Shown: positions 14,642 through 18,161 of the stretch, piece by piece | How positions within the stretch are numbered: the stretch's first letter is position 1 | How the letters are laid out: the number at the start of each line of letters is the position of its first letter | Translations under genes and position numbers: made by a program | NCBI GenBank assembly: GCA_021802185.1 | Contig: JAKAAV010000003.1 | Location: forward strand, 1 to 18,161 | Direction of reading: 5' to 3' | From: Chloroflexota bacterium | GTDB taxonomy: Bacteria; Chloroflexota; Limnocylindria; Limnocylindrales; CSP1-4 | DNA: 18,161 nucleotides | Notes under the pieces: model-generated | The model's database searches: none | What the model was told of the DNA's origin: nothing | Seen by the model: only the letters and a program-made list of their open reading frames with translations

Positions 14642-15391
14642 TCACAGTCCGAGATAGATACGCCGGACCCGTGGATCGGACTGCAAATCCGCCGATGCCC
14701 CGGACAGGACGGTGCGCCCGTTCTCCAGGACGATGCATGTGTCCGCCACCGCGAAGGTGAGCTCCGCGTTCTGCTCGACGAGGAGGAGACCAACGCCCGT
14801 GGTCCTCAGCCGCGTGAGGACATCGGCGACCTCGTCCACCAGGACGGGCGCAAGGCCCATCGACGGCTCGTCCAGCACGATGAGCGTGGGCTGAGACATG
14901 AGCGCCCGCCCGATGGCCAACATCTGCTGCTCGCCACCGCTCAGGCCGCCCGCCAGCCCGCGCTGCCGAGCCTTCAGCTTCGGGAACAGCTCGTAGATGT
15001 CGCCGAGTCGGCTCCGCACCTCCGCGTCCCAGCGCTTTCGGTATGCCCCCATCAGGAGGTTCTGCTCCACGGTCAGCCCAGCGAAGACGTGGCGCCCTTC
15101 AGGGACATATCCGATTCCCGCCCATACGACCTGGTGCGACCGTGCGCGCATCAGATCTTTCGTGCCATACGTCAGACGTCCAGTCCGCCTGGGCACGAGG
15201 TCGAACATCGCTTTCAGGATCGAGCTCTTGCCGGCGCCATTCGCACCAATGATCGCCACGGAACCGCCTGGCGGGACGGAGAACGAGACCTCGCGGACGG
15301 CCTGAACGGCGCCGTAGAAGACGGATAGCGAGTCGACCACGAGTGCATCGACGGGCGCGACCGACTCCAAAGGCGCGGTCGTGTCGGTCAT
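14642..15391 (-). CDS. livF: Branched-chain amino acid-type ABC transporter ATP-binding protein LivF
   Basis: 249 residues, one complete ABC ATPase. It has Walker A GANGAGKSS (49-57), the LivF-type Q-loop region GIGYVPEGRHVFAGLTVEQNL, signature LSGGEQQML, Walker B LIVLDEPSMGL and H-region VEQN, where LivF proteins carry Gln-Asn instead of the usual His. The ATG overlaps the upstream gene stop (ATGA). It should pair with the LivG half of the fusion protein to drive import. The transported compound need not be an amino acid; this importer class also takes up small carboxylates, aromatics and amides. Confidence 0.93.
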   Translation of the reverse strand: MTDTTAPLESVAPVDALVVDSLSVFYGAVQAVREVSFSVPPGGSVAIIGANGAGKSSILKAMFDLVPRRTGRLTYGTKDLMRARSHQVVWAGIGYVPEGRHVFAGLTVEQNLLMGAYRKRWDAEVRSRLGDIYELFPKLKARQRGLAGGLSGGEQQMLAIGRALMSQPTLIVLDEPSMGLAPVLVDEVADVLTRLRTTGVGLLLVEQNAELTFAVADTCIVLENGRTVLSGASADLQSDPRVRRIYLGL

Positions 15392-17208
15392 GCGATGGAC
15401 GCCGAGGGTGACGCCGCGGAGGTGGGTTCGCGCCGGACGCGGTCGCGGCGGCCGAGATACGCCTCGATGACGGCGGGGTCTTGGCTGACGCGTGCGGGTT
15501 CCGAGTCGATGAGCAACCGTCCGAAGTTGAGCACCGTCACGCGATCGCACAGGGACATGACGAGTGACATGTTGTGTTCGATGAGCACGACGCTGATCCC
15601 CGAGCGACGGACGTCCCGGATGACATTCGCGAGTTCACGCACCTCGTCCGCGTTCAGGCCGGCCGCCGGTTCATCGAGGAGCAACACGCGCGGGCGGCTC
15701 GCGAGGGCCCGTGCGATCTCGAGCCGACGCTGCACGCCGTAGGGCAGTTCCCCAGGGAGGCGGTCGATGACCGAAGCCAGGCCCAGGTCGCCCAGAATCT
15801 CCAGCGCCCGACGCTTCGACTCGCGATCACGCGCGACCACCCGCCACGGCACTACCACGTACTCCCATAGGTGCGTGGCATCGCGGTGCGCCAACGCGAC
15901 CAGGGTGTTCTCGAGAACCGTGAGCGAGCGAAACAGGCGCACGTTCTGGAACGTGCGCGAGACACCCATGCGCGCGAGCTGGTCCGCACGGCGTCTTGCG
16001 ACATCGGCTCCGAGCACCTCCACCGCTCCGCCGTCTGGCCGGTAAAGCCCAGTGAGCACGTTGAAGAGCGTCGTCTTGCCGGACCCGTTCGGCCCCACGA
16101 TGCCGTGTATGGCGCCAGGCGCCACCGCAATCGAGACGTCGTCGAGGGCCCTCACGGCGCCGAAGCGTTTGCTCAGCCGTTGGACGCTGATGATGGGACC
16201 GTCGCGCACGGCGTCCTCGTTCCCCACGGGGATGCGGCCAGCGTATGGAGCCACGTGTACCGCCTCGGCTCGGTCGCTGGAGCGAGCGAGCCGCCAGGCT
16301 CGGATGACCAGGCCTGCGAGACCCATCGGGGCCGCCACGACGACCGCCACCTGGAGCACGCCGTACCCGAGCTGCGCGTAGTTCTGGAAGTTGATCAGCA
16401 GCGACTGCACGACGCTCAGCAGAATCGCGCCCGCCGCAGAGCCGTAGATGCTTTGCCGGCCGCCGATCATCACCATCGCGAGCAGCTCGAACATCACGAA
16501 GATGCTGAACGTGTCGGGACTGACGTACCCGATGAGACCGGCATACAGGTTGCCGGCCAACCCGGCGAACAGCGCGCCGAGCGCGAATGCGGTAACGCGC
16601 GACGTTGCGACGTGGACACCGGTCGCCCCGGCCGCGACGTGGTCGTCGCGGATCGCCCGGAGCCGGAGCCCGAGCTCCGCGCCGCAGATGAACCCGGCGA
16701 ACAGCAAGCCAAGGGCCAGGGCGGCCAGCAGCAGGAAGAAGTACCGATGGTCGGTGTCAAACGCGAACCCGAGTACTCCGGGAGCCGGGATGTTGGAAAT
16801 GCCGGCTGCGCCGCCGAGCAACGGCGCGTTGGACACGAAGCTGCTGAATGCGATCGCCAGGCCGAGAGTCACGATCCCGAGGTAGTGGGACTGCATCCGC
16901 AGCGCGGGAAGCCCAAGCACGACGCCGGCCAGGAGCGTGAGCGCGATGCTCGCCGGCAGCGTCGTCCAGAAGTTCCAGTGGTACAGCGTCGTCAGGACGG
17001 CAGTCGAATACGCGCCGACTCCGAACAAGGCGATCTGGGCGAGGTTCGTCTGTCCTGCGATCCCCTGGGTCAGCGACAGGCCGACAGCGAGAATCGCGAA
17101 GACGATGGCGACGTTGAGCGCATGGATCTGGTAGCCATTGAGCCCCTCGGACCCCACCGTGGCGATTGCCAGGACGGCCACCCAGAGGAGCCAACGCGGC
17201 ATCTTCAT
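15388..17208 (-). CDS. livM/livG: Fused LivM permease - LivG ATPase of a branched-chain amino acid-type ABC importer
   Basis: 606 residues. Residues 1-305 are LivM, with about nine hydrophobic segments and the family stretches GLSLTQGIAGQTNLAQIALFGVGAY, YLGIVTLGLAIAF and RLRAIRDDHVAAGATGV. After a ~30-residue linker, residues ~338-590 are LivG, with Walker A GPNGSGKTT (372-380), GVSRTFQNVRLF, the LivG-type signature LPYGVQRRLE (488-497), Walker B LLLDEP and His545. The reading frame is continuous, so the fusion is real and not a frameshift. The start overlaps the LivH stop (ATGA). The fusion enforces one-to-one permease and ATPase assembly. A Ser/Ala-rich tail ends the protein. Confidence 0.92.
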   Translation of the reverse strand: MKMPRWLLWVAVLAIATVGSEGLNGYQIHALNVAIVFAILAVGLSLTQGIAGQTNLAQIALFGVGAYSTAVLTTLYHWNFWTTLPASIALTLLAGVVLGLPALRMQSHYLGIVTLGLAIAFSSFVSNAPLLGGAAGISNIPAPGVLGFAFDTDHRYFFLLLAALALGLLFAGFICGAELGLRLRAIRDDHVAAGATGVHVATSRVTAFALGALFAGLAGNLYAGLIGYVSPDTFSIFVMFELLAMVMIGGRQSIYGSAAGAILLSVVQSLLINFQNYAQLGYGVLQVAVVVAAPMGLAGLVIRAWRLARSSDRAEAVHVAPYAGRIPVGNEDAVRDGPIISVQRLSKRFGAVRALDDVSIAVAPGAIHGIVGPNGSGKTTLFNVLTGLYRPDGGAVEVLGADVARRRADQLARMGVSRTFQNVRLFRSLTVLENTLVALAHRDATHLWEYVVVPWRVVARDRESKRRALEILGDLGLASVIDRLPGELPYGVQRRLEIARALASRPRVLLLDEPAAGLNADEVRELANVIRDVRRSGISVVLIEHNMSLVMSLCDRVTVLNFGRLLIDSEPARVSQDPAVIEAYLGRRDRVRREPTSAASPSASIA

Positions 17209-18074
17209 GCGCGGCTGATCGTCTGCTCACCGAAGATGCCGGTGGGCCGAAGCGTGATCAGCAGAGCGAACGTGACGAACGTCACGACCTCGCCATACCC
17301 CTGGAAGACGCCGGCCGCGAGCGAATCGATCAGGCCGATTGCCAGACCGCCCACGATCGCGCCTTGGATGCTGCCGAAGCCGCCGAGCATGGCGGCCGCG
17401 AAGGCCCTGATGCCGAGCGACACGCCAACGGTGGGTTCGACGTAGAGCAGCGGCGCGGCAAGGTTCCCGGCGACGGCCGCGAGGCCGGAACCGATCGCGA
17501 ACGCCACGGCGTTCATGCGGCCCACGTCGATCCCCATCGCGGACGCCGCCTGGAAGTCCATGGCCGATGCCTGCATCGCGAGCCCCAGCTTTGTCCGCCC
17601 CAGAAACTGATACAGACCGATCGCGATGGCGCCCGCGGCCGCGAGCACGATCAGGTCGTAGGGCTGCACCAGAATCCCTGAGACATCTATCGGGGCCGCA
17701 GCGATGGGCATCCGAACGGCCTGACCGGCCGGACCCCACACGATGATCGCGACGCTCTCGAGGACGATCCCGAACCCGAGCGTCCCGATGAGCATGAGGT
17801 CGAGGTCCTTGTTCTCGAGCGGCCGGAGCACCCGCTCCATGCCGACACCCACGCCGGCCGTGAGGAGCGTGGCGACGACGAGGGCAACGACGAACGGCCA
17901 GTGCAGGCCGAGAATCATGCTCGTGCCGAGGTACGCGCCGAGCATCAGCACGTCGGCGTGGGCGAAGTTGACGAGCGCCATCGTGCGGTAGATCAGGCTG
18001 AAGCCCAGCGCCACCAACGCGTAAATGGCCCCGAACGTCAGACCCCCCACCACCGTCTGGACGAATACCTCCAC
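17205..18074 (-). CDS. livH: Branched-chain amino acid-type ABC transporter permease LivH
   Basis: 289 residues with about eight membrane helices and the LivH hallmark near the N-terminus, GLTFGAIYALVALGFSLIY followed by VNFAHADVLMLGAY. AMLGGFGSIQGAIVGGLAIGL and the terminal RPTGIFGE are also typical. The start is GTG with GGAG upstream. It is the first visible gene of the minus-strand train; the 87 bases beyond it to the window edge hold no gene. No periplasmic binding protein is in view and it is expected just outside. Confidence 0.93.
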   Translation of the reverse strand: MEVFVQTVVGGLTFGAIYALVALGFSLIYRTMALVNFAHADVLMLGAYLGTSMILGLHWPFVVALVVATLLTAGVGVGMERVLRPLENKDLDLMLIGTLGFGIVLESVAIIVWGPAGQAVRMPIAAAPIDVSGILVQPYDLIVLAAAGAIAIGLYQFLGRTKLGLAMQASAMDFQAASAMGIDVGRMNAVAFAIGSGLAAVAGNLAAPLLYVEPTVGVSLGIRAFAAAMLGGFGSIQGAIVGGLAIGLIDSLAAGVFQGYGEVVTFVTFALLITLRPTGIFGEQTISRA

Positions 18075-18161
18075 GCCGGGCTCCGTCTAGCGACTCTCTG
18101 GACGAACGAGGCGAGACGGGCCGGCGCCGAGCGGACGGATCACAGATCGCGACGACCAGGG

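Noticed and set aside
1-18161. tRNA, rRNA, CRISPR arrays, intact insertion sequences and attachment sites
   Set aside because: I looked for cloverleaf-like segments, regularly spaced repeats, transposase motifs and terminal inverted repeats and saw none that could be supported.

Overview
The window is high-GC, densely coded bacterial DNA with mostly conventional ribosome-binding sites and several ATGA stop/start overlaps. It holds no rRNA, tRNA or other strong phylogenetic marker. The haem-copper-oxidase-like membrane protein, MIP18/DUF59, DUF2249, hemerythrin and Crp set, plus the base composition, would fit a high-GC Chloroflexota lineage or an actinobacterium. That placement is a low-confidence inference.

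Left part (1-4549) looks like a redox or nitric-oxide module. On the plus strand lie a multi-pass membrane protein resembling haem-copper oxidase subunit I, a MIP18/DUF59 Fe-S assembly-type protein and a DUF2249 protein. Tail to tail with them, on the minus strand, a regulator, a 2x[4Fe-4S] ferredoxin and a second DUF2249 protein run in one direction. The regulator is an unusual ArsR-type winged helix fused in front of a complete Crp/Fnr protein. A hemerythrin-domain protein diverges from it. Two GC-rich hairpins separate the convergent DUF2249 genes.

Middle part (4550-6614) is sparse: a strong terminator hairpin, a degenerate 36-bp tandem repeat, a small unknown protein, a DUF4232-type lipoprotein, and the remains of an inositol-monophosphatase-family gene. 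The relic has lost both ends, its catalytic Asp motif, and its reading frame at two homopolymer runs.

Right part (6615-18161) is a catabolic locus. A DeoR-family regulator on the plus strand faces a long minus-strand gene train. In transcription order the train is LivH permease, a fused LivM-LivG permease/ATPase, LivF ATPase, an unknown acidic protein, a CoA-acylating-type aldehyde dehydrogenase, a ketopantoate-reductase-family enzyme, a VOC protein, a MaoC hydratase, a class III CoA-transferase, a type II 3-dehydroquinase and a TIM-barrel isomerase/epimerase. The simplest reading is uptake of a small organic acid by a branched-chain-amino-acid-type ABC importer, CoA activation by transfer, hydration, and further oxidation. 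The dehydroquinase and TIM-barrel pair also permits a quinate/shikimate-to-protocatechuate branch. The substrate is not identifiable from sequence. The solute-binding protein is not in view and is probably just beyond the right edge.
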